Shown piece by piece: positions 1 through 6,997 of a DNA stretch of 17,701 nucleotides. Numbering within the stretch: the first letter of the stretch is position 1; the number at the start of each line of letters is the position of its first letter. The stretch is taken from the NCBI GenBank assembly GCA_042218065.1, contig JBDGRL010000053.1, positions 1 through 17,701 on the forward strand, read 5' to 3'. The notes beneath the pieces are model-generated. The model saw only the letters and a program-made list of their open reading frames with translations. It searched no databases and had not been told where the DNA came from. The translations under genes and the position numbers were made by a program. The DNA comes from JBDGRJ01 sp042218065. Its GTDB lineage: Bacteria; Patescibacteriota; Patescibacteriia; Magasanikbacterales; UBA922.

Positions 1-12
1 GAGTGATGGTTC

Positions 13-55
13 GTGGGCAATCCTGGATTTGAACCAGGGACCTCATCATTATCAG
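13..55 (-). repeat. attL: displaced 3' end of tRNA-Ile
   Basis: These 43 bases are identical to 17647-17689. On the minus strand they run from the anticodon loop (CTGATAA) through the variable region and T-arm to the acceptor 3' strand ATTGCCC, the discriminator A and one more base. Identity stops inside the anticodon loop, so strand exchange could lie in the anticodon arm, a common crossover position for tRNA-targeting tyrosine recombinases. There is no 5' half here, so this is an attachment-site remnant and not a functional tRNA. Bases 1-12 would be chromosomal flank. Confidence 0.93.
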
Positions 56-82
56 GAAAGTTAGCATCTCTGATTAATAGGT

Positions 83-106
83 TTTTAACCTAAATTAAGG
101 TTAAAA
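83..106. repeat. 9-bp inverted repeat near attL
   Basis: Perfect arms TTTTAACCT (83-91) and AGGTTAAAA (98-106) are separated by six bases. The repeat lies between the left attachment core and the first recombinase gene, where accessory factors or an excisionase often bind. It has no T-run that would make it a terminator. The role is unknown. Confidence 0.5.
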
Positions 107-130
107 GATTATAAATTTTGCCACCAATAA

Positions 131-145
131 TTCTTATTTAACGAA
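131..145 (+). promoter_or_regulatory. Left arm-type site, 15 bp, inverted at right end
   Basis: TTCTTATTTAACGAA occurs here and, as its exact reverse complement, at 17555-17569. This copy lies 75 bases from the left attachment core and the other 77 bases from the right core. In the excised circle the two would flank the core almost symmetrically as inverted repeats, as expected of arm-type recombinase-binding sites. Binding itself is inferred. Confidence 0.6.
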
Positions 146-172
146 CTCATCACCAAATGATGTATTCCATAG

Positions 173-198
173 GAATTACTGCCAAAACAGGCAGTAAT
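173..198 (+). promoter_or_regulatory. Hairpin/operator before first recombinase
   Basis: A perfect 9-bp inverted repeat, ATTACTGCC (175-183) and GGCAGTAAT (190-198), with a six-base loop. It ends 10 bases before the recombinase ATG, and there is no Shine-Dalgarno sequence. Its first 18 bases (173-190) recur, less two bases, as a reverse complement at 17536-17551. It could be an operator or accessory binding site, or an RNA hairpin that modulates translation of the recombinase. Confidence 0.5.
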
Positions 199-208
199 AT
201 TTTATATT

Positions 209-1102
209 ATGAGGATATCAAAAGCTTTAGATGCACTATGTGAGCACGCTGAGTATTTTAAAAATTACTCAGAAAATACCTTAGATCGTTATTCTTCCGT
301 AGTTAAAAATTTTAAGCGGTCTATAGAGGTAAACCAGGTGGAGAATATTTCGGAAAAGAAGGTAAGAAAGTTTTTCGTAAATGGTAGGTCAAAACGTGAT
401 TGGAGCCCGGAGACATTCATTACTTACCAGCAAACTCTAACAGTTTTCTTTAGATGGTGTATTAATCAGGGTTATATGGAGAATAATTATGCTGAAGATA
501 TACAGACCCCTAAAAAGGAAAAGAAACTTCCTAAGAGCCTGAATAGAGAAGAGGCGGAAAAGATTATAGAATACGCTTATAATTTACCTTATGGTCACAA
601 TGAGAATTATTTGAGACACAGAAATCGAGCTATTTTTGCCACATTTATTTTCACCGGCCTGAGAAGGCAAGAGCTATTGGATTTAGGAAATGGGGATGTA
701 GATCTAGAGCATAAATCTATTTTCGTCAATAAAGGAAAGGGAAGTAAAGATAGATATGTTCCAATAACTGCTAGGTTGTCTAAAATATTGAAAAAATATA
801 GAAAGGTTAGAGGCCAGAAAAATAAAACTTGCCCAAGCTTTTTTGTTTCGTGTCGGGAGGATACTGGTTTTACACCTTCTGGTCTTAAAAGACTCACAGA
901 CAGAATAGAGGAGGAGTCAGGCATTTCTTTTTCTCCACATGTACTTAGGCATACATTTGCAACTTTAATGCTGGAAGGTGGTACTGATATTTATTCTTTA
1001 TCCAAAATGCTAGGTCATGAAAAAATTGAAACTACAGCAGTTTATCTAGCTGCCAGTTCAAAGCATTTAGAAAGCGAGATTGATAAACACCCATTGAATT
1101 AA
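209..1102 (+). CDS. Tyrosine recombinase/integrase (left)
   Basis: A site-specific recombinase of the tyrosine (phage integrase/XerC-D) family that cuts and joins DNA through a covalent phosphotyrosine. Residues about 5-95 form the helical core-binding domain, and residues about 110-290 the catalytic domain. All catalytic positions are visible: Arg152 in TGLRRQEL, Lys177 in KGKGSK, His244 and Arg247 in HVLRHTF, His270 in LGH and Tyr279 in TTAVYL. The 297-aa length is normal for a Xer-like enzyme, and there is no long N-terminal arm-binding domain. The ATG at 209 follows an AT-rich leader without a Shine-Dalgarno. It lies next to the left attachment site and is the natural candidate for the element's integrase. 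It is clearly paralogous to the recombinase at the other end (compare NYLRHRNRAIF with NFLRERNIAIF) but well diverged. Confidence 0.93.
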   Translation: MRISKALDALCEHAEYFKNYSENTLDRYSSVVKNFKRSIEVNQVENISEKKVRKFFVNGRSKRDWSPETFITYQQTLTVFFRWCINQGYMENNYAEDIQTPKKEKKLPKSLNREEAEKIIEYAYNLPYGHNENYLRHRNRAIFATFIFTGLRRQELLDLGNGDVDLEHKSIFVNKGKGSKDRYVPITARLSKILKKYRKVRGQKNKTCPSFFVSCREDTGFTPSGLKRLTDRIEEESGISFSPHVLRHTFATLMLEGGTDIYSLSKMLGHEKIETTAVYLAASSKHLESEIDKHPLN

Positions 1103-1113
1103 TAAATGGTTTT

Positions 1114-1449
1114 TTATCTGTCCCACTCTATTTCTTTAGCCTCTTGATAAAAACGATTATTCTCATCTATCTGGTTAAAATCAGCTTTTCCATCACCAAT
1201 CGTGTAAAGTTCAACAAATATCTGTACCGGATTACAAAAAATAAATTTATCAACCCAGTGTTTGTGTTTTCGGCATATATCATCAAACCGGTCTAGTAAT
1301 TCTTTTTTTCGTAATGGACTTGAGTAGCCATCATAAAGTTTCTCTATAGCCCTGGATCTTTTCTTGCCATCAATTACTGTAACGTATTTTAGATAACCGT
1401 CGTCTAAATCGTGAAAAAATATCTTCATAGTGATTTTATTCTCTGTCAT
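1114..1449 (-). CDS. Hypothetical protein, 111 aa
   Basis: I do not recognise this protein. It is soluble, charged and lacks a signal peptide or membrane segment. An alternative start at the second methionine (MKIFFHDLDD) would shorten it by seven residues. The annotated ATG is preceded by an AATAAA-type leader like those of the cargo genes, which supports it as real. It has two cysteines (in DICRKHKHW and IFCNPV), which is too few for a clear metal site. It converges on the left recombinase with an 11-base gap and starts divergently from the 1450-2004 non-coding stretch. It could be a small regulator or an orphan accessory protein; the sequence does not decide. Confidence 0.6.
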   Translation of the reverse strand: MTENKITMKIFFHDLDDGYLKYVTVIDGKKRSRAIEKLYDGYSSPLRKKELLDRFDDICRKHKHWVDKFIFCNPVQIFVELYTIGDGKADFNQIDENNRFYQEAKEIEWDR

Positions 1450-1476
1450 TTTATTAAATTAAATTGAATTAAATTC

Positions 1477-1504
1477 CCGACAAATCCGATCTTATTCCTA
1501 TTAT
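1477..1504 (+). promoter_or_regulatory. Possible promoter for the 1505-2004 leader
   Basis: CCGACA (1477-1482) and TATTAT (1499-1504) are spaced by 16 bases. This is a fair match to a sigma-70 promoter, but the DNA is AT-rich and such matches are common by chance. It would drive transcription into the folded stretch that ends at the terminator just before 2005. Confidence 0.3.
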
Positions 1505-1984
1505 AGCAACATTCGTTAATTTAAACCTCTTCCGTTCCCATCCATACTTATCAAGTATTAAGTATTACATAACCCGACCCACTCAAATCCTCGGCTCTAT
1601 AGTATTAATACCCTCCAAGCCATTTATTCATGTGGGTCATAACGAAACTATATAGCTCTAAATCTGATCAAATTAAAACGTAACAGACTCTAGTTGAATC
1701 TTTTTCATAATTCGCAAGAGTCGGGCTACTATCTTTCTATACTCTGGTTTCTAAGTATCATAATAGCTACGCTATTGAATCTAACTACTTACAATTTTAT
1801 GTCTTAACAAAAACTTATATCCACTGAGATTTAAATAATATACAGATCAAGTTCAAGAATCTTCCACAGAGCAGACAGGTTCGATACCTATGGTACCTAA
1901 TCTGAGTTGAGCCTCAATTTAAAACAACTCCCCACCTACACTATTAACCCCTCCCGGGACCCAGCCCCTCTGGGTCTGTTTTTT
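1505..1984 (+). ncRNA. Candidate structured leader RNA or small RNA
   Basis: About 500 bases without a credible gene, containing a chain of inverted repeats and ending in an intrinsic terminator. Visible pairings are ATACTT/AAGTAT (1544-1549, 1553-1558), GACCCAC/GTGGGTC (1576-1582, 1632-1638) enclosing GGCT/AGCC (1593-1596, 1618-1621), GACTCT/AGAGTC (1686-1691, 1717-1722), and TAAGTA/TACTTA (1752-1757, 1786-1791) enclosing AATAGC/GCTATT (1762-1767, 1771-1776). The only plus-strand transcript that the terminator could end would begin in this stretch, because the gene before it points the other way. It is either a stand-alone RNA or an attenuating 5' leader of the gene at 2005. I do not recognise a known RNA family. 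Confidence 0.35.
1957..1984 (+). terminator. Intrinsic terminator before 2005
   Basis: A perfect 7-bp stem GACCCAG (1958-1964) and CTGGGTC (1970-1976), extended by a G-T wobble pair, with a five-base loop and a six-T run at 1979-1984. It ends 20 bases before the next ATG, a position typical of attenuators. Confidence 0.8.
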
Positions 1985-2004
1985 ATTTATTTAACTGCAA
2001 TCTT

Positions 2005-2331
2005 ATGACTTTAGAGTTAACTCAAGAGCAACAAAAGGAGGATCTTACCAATTACAAAGGCTCTGAGACCACTAGAGAGATGGTTAGAGAACAGATAAGG
2101 GAAAGGTGGGGCGATGAAGCTGCTGAGAAGTACGACCCTTATGTGAACGTACGCACATTCCGGGAGTGGAAAGAGTTGGGCTATCACGTAAAAGAAGGTG
2201 CCGACTCAATCAAGTCATATACCTATGTGACGGTAGAAGACGAAGAAACCGGTGAAGAAGAAACTTATCGTAAGCCGGTGCATTTGTTTTGCTGGAAGCA
2301 GGTGAAAAAGATAGAAGAAGATGAGGATTAA
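2005..2331 (+). CDS. Small ArdC-like protein (tentative)
   Basis: A 108-aa acidic soluble protein. The central pattern, RTFREWKELGYHVKEGADSI (about residues 50-69) followed by a beta-rich segment and KPVHLFCWKQV near the C-terminus, recalls the N-terminal single-stranded-DNA-binding domain of ArdC-type antirestriction proteins, which has an aromatic residue, then Gly, then V-K-x-G. If so it is a stand-alone domain without the metallopeptidase half. ArdC proteins are typical of mobile elements, where they bind incoming DNA or counter restriction. The match is from memory of the motif pattern, so the family is uncertain. The start lies just after a terminator, with no Shine-Dalgarno. It overlaps the next gene by 11 bases. 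Confidence 0.55.
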   Translation: MTLELTQEQQKEDLTNYKGSETTREMVREQIRERWGDEAAEKYDPYVNVRTFREWKELGYHVKEGADSIKSYTYVTVEDEETGEEETYRKPVHLFCWKQVKKIEEDED

Positions 2332-2533
2332 TGAGTATGTTATGGAGAATAAACCAGTCTCACAATCTAAGCCGATCACACCAAAGCAGAAACAAGAGCT
2401 CAGGAGAATCTTTGATAATCTGTTTTATTTTGACCAGGAAATCTACAAAAGGTTCGTCAGTGGTATTTATCATTTAAGTGAGAAAGAAGCTGAAAAGATG
2501 ATTGAGAGATACAAGAATGAGAGGGTGCTGTAG
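2321..2533 (+). CDS. Hypothetical protein, 70 aa
   Basis: A small basic, helix-rich protein that I do not recognise. The ATG at 2321 overlaps the end of the upstream gene by 11 bases. A second in-frame ATG at 2342 falls after that stop codon and is equally possible. The overlap suggests translational coupling and one transcript with the ArdC-like gene. The stop codon lies inside the loop of the downstream terminator hairpin. Confidence 0.6.
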   Translation: MRINEYVMENKPVSQSKPITPKQKQELRRIFDNLFYFDQEIYKRFVSGIYHLSEKEAEKMIERYKNERVL

Positions 2534-2551
2534 GGGGCAGCACCTTTTTTT
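2524..2551 (+). terminator. Intrinsic terminator of the 2005-2533 pair
   Basis: A perfect 7-bp stem GGTGCTG (2524-2530) and CAGCACC (2538-2544) with a seven-base loop and seven Ts at 2545-2551. The T-run overlaps the stop codon of the convergent gene on the other strand. That strand gets the hairpin but no T-run, so only plus-strand termination is clear. Confidence 0.88.
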
Positions 2552-3884
2552 ACAGCGACAAATACTTAGTTACTGCTAAATTGCACCCCTCTCTTATTGA
2601 AGAAATTTCTTTCTTCAATTCAGACTTTTTATCATGTAGTTTATTTACTTTATCACTTAATTGCTGCTCTATTTTTTTAATCTCCTCAGTTTGTTCTTTT
2701 TCTACTTGTTCCAGTTTATTTTTCTTAGATTTTAATTCGGAATTCTTTCTTTTAATCTTACTTTTTAATTGTTTTTCTTCTGGTGTTTTATTCAAGACAT
2801 ATGAATCACGGTCATTACTTTCAAAACTTTCCAAAATATATAGAAAAGGTAAGAATATTACTGATAATACCTTAAATGGAGTAAATAAAAACACTCTACC
2901 CTCTTCATGCCTATGATAAATATAACTCATAATCCCTGCTACAGTAATCATTATTGGTATAAACAGGAGTCTGACAGCAAGATCAAACAATATAGTTTCC
3001 ATACCTTCAATATTAGGGGCTAATACCATCATAGCAAATGATGCAAACAACATTATTCCTACTAAAAACAGAGTAATTTTAACCACAAAAGAAATATAGT
3101 TGTTAAAGAATTTTTTTATCGCCAAAACTATCATTTCAATAGTAAACCAAAACCCTAGAGTAAAACCTAAGCCTATCATTTTGGCTTTACTAACACTAAA
3201 CCCTAAAATATCAACAGTCGGATTAATCTGCACTTTAAATACTGACCTGATAAATGATAGACCAATAAAATAATCTACAGTGACTAAAGTAATAGCTGCA
3301 ATAAATAAAAGAAAGAGGAGCAAATCTTCTTGAAGATGGTCTAATCCTTCCTTAATTCTAGATTTTAAATAATTAACACCTTTTCTAGACATTTTGACAT
3401 CCTGTTCTTTTTCTTGTTGTTCAATTTTCTTCTCTGTTGGTTGTTCTCTTTCAGTTCTTTCTAGCTCATCTTTACTTTCTGAAATTTTTTTCTCTAATTT
3501 TTTTATTTGATTTCTAATTTTCTCTTTTTTTTGTTCATATTTATCATTCGTTTCGCTAATCTTATCATCAAATTTACTATTGATTTCCTCGATTTCTGAC
3601 TTAATTGAGTTAATCTCTTTCTTATATTCTTCCTTACGCTTAGAAAAACCCATATCAAATACATCTTCCTGTATTTTCTGCGTTTTATCTTTTAAACTGC
3701 CGTCTCTGTTAACTAACTCTTCCTGGAAGTGATCTTTAAAATTTTTGACAATCTTTTTTCCTGTTTTGTAACCTCTCTGGTATAGTTTAGTCGCCTGATA
3801 ATAGAAAAAATATAATATTGCTGACAAACTAGCAACAATAGTTCCAGAGATAAATAAATACCTAATTAGTTCTTGGTCAGACAT
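2550..3884 (-). CDS. Polytopic membrane protein with two coiled coils
   Basis: I do not recognise a family. The 444-aa protein begins with one membrane segment (about 8-28), followed by a long Glu/Lys-rich coiled coil (about 80-165), five hydrophobic segments (about 187-210, 235-257, 265-290, 300-322 and 335-352) and a second coiled coil (about 365-430). The two coils are probably on the same cytoplasmic side and could pair with each other or with a partner. It is the last gene of the minus-strand cargo block, 9 bases after its upstream neighbour, and starts after an AATAAAATTTT leader. A scaffold or channel role is conceivable, but nothing in the sequence proves it. Confidence 0.75.
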   Translation of the reverse strand: MSDQELIRYLFISGTIVASLSAILYFFYYQATKLYQRGYKTGKKIVKNFKDHFQEELVNRDGSLKDKTQKIQEDVFDMGFSKRKEEYKKEINSIKSEIEEINSKFDDKISETNDKYEQKKEKIRNQIKKLEKKISESKDELERTEREQPTEKKIEQQEKEQDVKMSRKGVNYLKSRIKEGLDHLQEDLLLFLLFIAAITLVTVDYFIGLSFIRSVFKVQINPTVDILGFSVSKAKMIGLGFTLGFWFTIEMIVLAIKKFFNNYISFVVKITLFLVGIMLFASFAMMVLAPNIEGMETILFDLAVRLLFIPIMITVAGIMSYIYHRHEEGRVFLFTPFKVLSVIFLPFLYILESFESNDRDSYVLNKTPEEKQLKSKIKRKNSELKSKKNKLEQVEKEQTEEIKKIEQQLSDKVNKLHDKKSELKKEISSIREGCNLAVTKYLSL

Positions 3885-3893
3885 AAAATTTTA

Positions 3894-5120
3894 TTAAATA
3901 AATTTAAATTTTAATCTGCAAGGTGATAGCAATTTCCCAAAAAATTTTTGTATGGAAGACCTGAAATCAAGATTTTTGTACTGCAGTCCAATCATAATAA
4001 ACTCTTCTCGGCTGTTTTTACATAAAGGCTGTTGTTTAAGTATGTCTTCTACTCCAAAGTTAATCAAACCTTTATTATACTGATTTAAAAGATTATATCT
4101 GTCAGGTGTAATGTAATAATCTCCTATTGAAAAACTGCCATCATTTGAAAGAATATAAATATTCTTTTTTTCAGAATCTTTGTGGTTATCTACAATATCG
4201 ATCAGTTCTTGGTTGAGGAAAGTGTTTTGGTGACAAAGTGGCTGTTCACTTTCTAATCCAGAGATATAAAAGTCCTCTATTTTACTCATTATTTTACTCA
4301 AATTGCTAGTTCTTAACTTACTGTCTTTATTTATTGTAGTTCTATTTTCTAATGACTTGACCTTAATTGTAGCCTCTCTCGCCCTTTTTGAGTAGATAAA
4401 CTTGGATTTAATTTTAGGTGAAATGTATTTTAAGCTTAAAGTCTTATTACAAGGATTATTATTATCGGAAGGGCCATATAGTGTAATATCAAAGGTGTCT
4501 CCAATATTAGCCCGTTTCTTGATTTCAGTTTCTACTTCATTTATTACTTGTTGAGGGTAAGTAACTTGTGCATTATTAACTTTATCTTTGTTATATAATT
4601 CCTGAGTAGACTTTGAAATATCAAAAGATATAGTAAAATTAGTATTATTTTTGTCCTCATGGAAAAATGTGAGATTACCTACATTACCATTATCTTTCTT
4701 CGCTTGATTAATAATGTGAGATCTAAGACTACCCTCTTCTTCAAGTTTTTTCTCTAACGGGTATTTCTTGCCATTCACAGCTAATTTCTTACAATCAACA
4801 CAATTAGCTACTTCCAGGCCTTTTTGCTTAGCTTTGGTAATATTTATTACTCCAGACTTAGATTCACCTAAAGATGTATAAACCATTGACCCCATCAGGA
4901 CAATTAATATAATAAGTAGAGTTGTAATTACTAGAATAGTTTTAAGGTTATCTTTGATGGAGACTAAAAAAGTGTTATCTGATTCAGTATCCTTTTGTTT
5001 CTTTTTCTCTTTTCCAAGTAAGCTGGATTGTTCTGGAGTCTTAGATTTATTCTCCTCACCACAACTAGAACAAAAGTTGTCTTGATCACTAATGGAATTA
5101 CCACAACTAGGACAAAACAT
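3894..5120 (-). CDS. Zinc-ribbon, membrane-anchored, possible VWA protein
   Basis: A 408-aa protein. Residues 1-22 form a zinc ribbon with two CxxC knuckles (Cys3/Cys6 and Cys17/Cys20), and about 60-82 is a single membrane helix. The remainder would lie outside if the ribbon is cytoplasmic. It contains a DxSxS pattern, DISKS at 167-171, after a hydrophobic strand (FTISF). Later strands are FDITLYG and NIYILSNDG (Asp327). This order resembles a von Willebrand factor A fold with a metal-ion-dependent adhesion site, though the match is weak and from inspection only. Several cysteines follow (C107, C110, C224, C296, C367, C401). A zinc-ribbon-plus-helix N-terminus recurs in the protein at 8073-8807. 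A role in surface adhesion or sensing is inference. Confidence 0.65.
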   Translation of the reverse strand: MFCPSCGNSISDQDNFCSSCGEENKSKTPEQSSLLGKEKKKQKDTESDNTFLVSIKDNLKTILVITTLLIILIVLMGSMVYTSLGESKSGVINITKAKQKGLEVANCVDCKKLAVNGKKYPLEKKLEEEGSLRSHIINQAKKDNGNVGNLTFFHEDKNNTNFTISFDISKSTQELYNKDKVNNAQVTYPQQVINEVETEIKKRANIGDTFDITLYGPSDNNNPCNKTLSLKYISPKIKSKFIYSKRAREATIKVKSLENRTTINKDSKLRTSNLSKIMSKIEDFYISGLESEQPLCHQNTFLNQELIDIVDNHKDSEKKNIYILSNDGSFSIGDYYITPDRYNLLNQYNKGLINFGVEDILKQQPLCKNSREEFIMIGLQYKNLDFRSSIQKFFGKLLSPCRLKFKFI

Positions 5121-5177
5121 AAGATATTTTAAGTTTTAACTCCTAACTTTAACAAAAAATAACATATTTGTCAACCA

Positions 5178-6476
5178 TTACTTCAAACTTTCACAAGGTT
5201 CCCCATTGTTATCTCCATCAAGCCTGTGAACATCATTCTCTACACCACCACAAGCTTCGTAGACTTCTTTAGCTTTAGAATAAGTATCAAAGTCTGAGCA
5301 GTTGTATTTGTTCCTGCTGCAAGTGTAGCTGGTTGTGGAGCTATCTTCTGTAGTAACCTCTTCTTTTTCACAAACTCCATCAGCCCAAAGTCCTCGTTTG
5401 TTTTCTCTAGCTTCCTTTTCATATTGTTCAAACTGGCTTTGTTTAGAGTGTGGGTATTTAGTATAAGAGTAGCCGTAACCTTGTTTTATCATCCAAGCAT
5501 TTACGTGGGTTCCATTTGGTAAGTAAACGTATCTTAATAATCTACCATAATAGCCTCGGTTATCACTCATTGGACCTTGCTCTAGTTTTACTTCTTTTCC
5601 TGAAACCAGCTGTCGCATCTGGCTTGAAGCTTCTTTGGAAAAGCATTGGACCTTCTTTCTTGGGTCTTTGCTTTCAGTTGTATCCAATCCAATCAAACGG
5701 ACTTTCTCTTCTGAGCCGTTGTAGTTTATCTCAATTGTATCACCATCAACTACTCTAGTAACTTCGTAAGTTTTTTGGGCGTACTTGCAGCTACCGTCAC
5801 TTTTGTTTGCGTCAGGATTGTAGTTGGTAGCTTCTGGGTCGGTGCAGCCTTTGATTATACAGCTGCCATCGTCTTTTATAGCCTCTGGATCATAGTTGCT
5901 GGCTTCGGGGTTTGTACAGCCTGTTGTGTATTTACAAGAACCATCACTTTTTACTGCCTTTGGATTATAGTTTAGTGCCTTTTTATCTGTACAGCCTTTC
6001 ACGTACTTGCAAGATCCATCTGATTTTACAGCTTGAGGGTTGTAATTTTTAGCCTGCTTGTCAGTGCAACCTTTAACGTAGCTACAACTGCCATCATCTT
6101 CTATGGCGTTTGGATTATAATTTTTAGCTTCTGGATCAGTACACCCTAATGCTTCTTTTTTAGCTTTTTTCTTTATTTTTTGCTTATCTGTATTTTTTGC
6201 TAGTTTCTGGTTATTATCGGCTCTTTCAGCCTCTTTCTTAGCGGTTTTATCTCCGGTGGATAGGGTTTGGGTCGTGTCTTTTTGGGTTTTTTCTTTAGTT
6301 GTAGTTGATTTTGGTTGGTTTTTAGAGCTAGTTGAGTTTTTGTCCTTTTTAGCTACTTGTTTTTTTGTAGTCGTTGAATCAGGATTTTTTTGATTCTGTT
6401 GAGCATTAGAGCAACTTGCTCCTATCAGTACAAAAGACAGTAATAGAGTTATAAATGTTATTGTTATTTTTTTCAT
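5178..6476 (-). CDS. Exported thermonuclease-like nuclease, Cys repeats, Excalibur
   Basis: A secreted or lipid-anchored nuclease of 432 aa. Residues 1-22 form a signal peptide ending IGASC, so Cys22 could be lipidated, although the lipobox is not ideal. A Lys/Thr/Ser-rich linker (about 25-108) leads to five tandem copies of a 24-25-residue repeat, GCTDPxAxNYNPxAxxxDGSC (111-233). A staphylococcal-nuclease domain follows (about 237-366) with the expected catalytic residues: Arg260 in VRLIG, Glu268 in DTTES and Arg312 in GRLLRYV, plus metal-site Asp in VVDGDTI. The C-terminus (about 385-431) is an Excalibur-type calcium-binding motif, with RLDGDNNGEPCES. It would cut DNA or RNA outside the cell. 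Its ATG overlaps the stop of the upstream gene (ATGA), so the two are probably translationally coupled. Confidence 0.9.
   Translation of the reverse strand: MKKITITFITLLLSFVLIGASCSNAQQNQKNPDSTTTKKQVAKKDKNSTSSKNQPKSTTTKEKTQKDTTQTLSTGDKTAKKEAERADNNQKLAKNTDKQKIKKKAKKEALGCTDPEAKNYNPNAIEDDGSCSYVKGCTDKQAKNYNPQAVKSDGSCKYVKGCTDKKALNYNPKAVKSDGSCKYTTGCTNPEASNYDPEAIKDDGSCIIKGCTDPEATNYNPDANKSDGSCKYAQKTYEVTRVVDGDTIEINYNGSEEKVRLIGLDTTESKDPRKKVQCFSKEASSQMRQLVSGKEVKLEQGPMSDNRGYYGRLLRYVYLPNGTHVNAWMIKQGYGYSYTKYPHSKQSQFEQYEKEARENKRGLWADGVCEKEEVTTEDSSTTSYTCSRNKYNCSDFDTYSKAKEVYEACGGVENDVHRLDGDNNGEPCESLK
5775..6146 (-). repeat. Five tandem 75-bp coding repeats (GCTDP type)
   Basis: Codons 111-234 of the nuclease gene encode five copies of a motif with two Cys, NY[ND]P and DGSC. 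Spacing is 24-25 codons. The copies differ at many third positions, so they are not a recent slippage expansion. Each probably forms a small disulphide- or calcium-stabilised module serving as a stalk or wall-binding spacer. Confidence 0.9.
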
Positions 6477-6949
6477 TTTTTATTTTTTGGTGGAATAAAA
6501 CTACCTAAAATAACGTAGTAAAAAACTCTTCTTAATAACTCAAACGCAAGCAAAACGGCTACTAATCCAACAATAGACGCACCAACTAACTTAAACCAAC
6601 TGCCTCTATTTTGTGTATTTACTTCTAAAGAAAAGTCACCATCACAAAGATCTCTAATGTCTTCTTTTTTATCATCTTCCAAATCAAGCTTTCCATTTGA
6701 TGGCCAAAAAGATATATAATAACTATCCATTTCCTCAATCCTTGTTAAGCTTAAGTTGGTATCGTACTTTTCACAATGAACATAGCTTTTGGGTTCTTTC
6801 ACAACTTGTCTTGGATGATATTCATCATAGCTAACAACAAAAACTGCTAAAAATCCATATAATACTAATAAAACAATAACTACTTTAAGCAATCTATACC
6901 ACCATTTGTTGTTAAGATCTTCTATGGTCTTTAGTTTATTATTATCCAT
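6473..6949 (-). CDS. Two-TM membrane protein, 158 aa
   Basis: I do not recognise it. Hydrophobic helices lie at about 17-40 and 117-140, the second followed by RRVFYYVILGSF. Between them lies an 80-residue, probably extracytoplasmic, loop with two cysteines (Cys59, Cys102) that could form a disulphide. The C-terminus is short and basic (PPKNKK). The gene ends in TGA within ATGA, overlapping the nuclease start by four bases, and lies 48 bases after the subtilisin gene. Because the TGA is a stop here, a code in which TGA encodes glycine is unlikely. It may help place or regulate the nuclease, but only gene order suggests this. Confidence 0.72.
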   Translation of the reverse strand: MDNNKLKTIEDLNNKWWYRLLKVVIVLLVLYGFLAVFVVSYDEYHPRQVVKEPKSYVHCEKYDTNLSLTRIEEMDSYYISFWPSNGKLDLEDDKKEDIRDLCDGDFSLEVNTQNRGSWFKLVGASIVGLVAVLLAFELLRRVFYYVILGSFIPPKNKK

Positions 6950-6997
6950 GACAAGCTAGCTCTTTTTTTATGTCTAGAACAAAATATGTAATAACTT

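Noticed and set aside
607..924. Minus-strand 105-aa open frame
   Set aside because: Antisense shadow of the left recombinase, whose catalytic motifs are clear.
5516..5975. Plus-strand open frames of 80 and 66 aa
   Set aside because: They are antisense shadows of the nuclease gene and its repeats.
5775..6146. CRISPR array
   Set aside because: The repeats are protein-coding, imperfect and contiguous, with no spacers or cas genes.
6473..6475. TGA read as glycine (as in Gracilibacteria/Absconditabacteria)
   Set aside because: TGA ends the 158-aa gene in an ATGA overlap and also ends the right recombinase in good positions.
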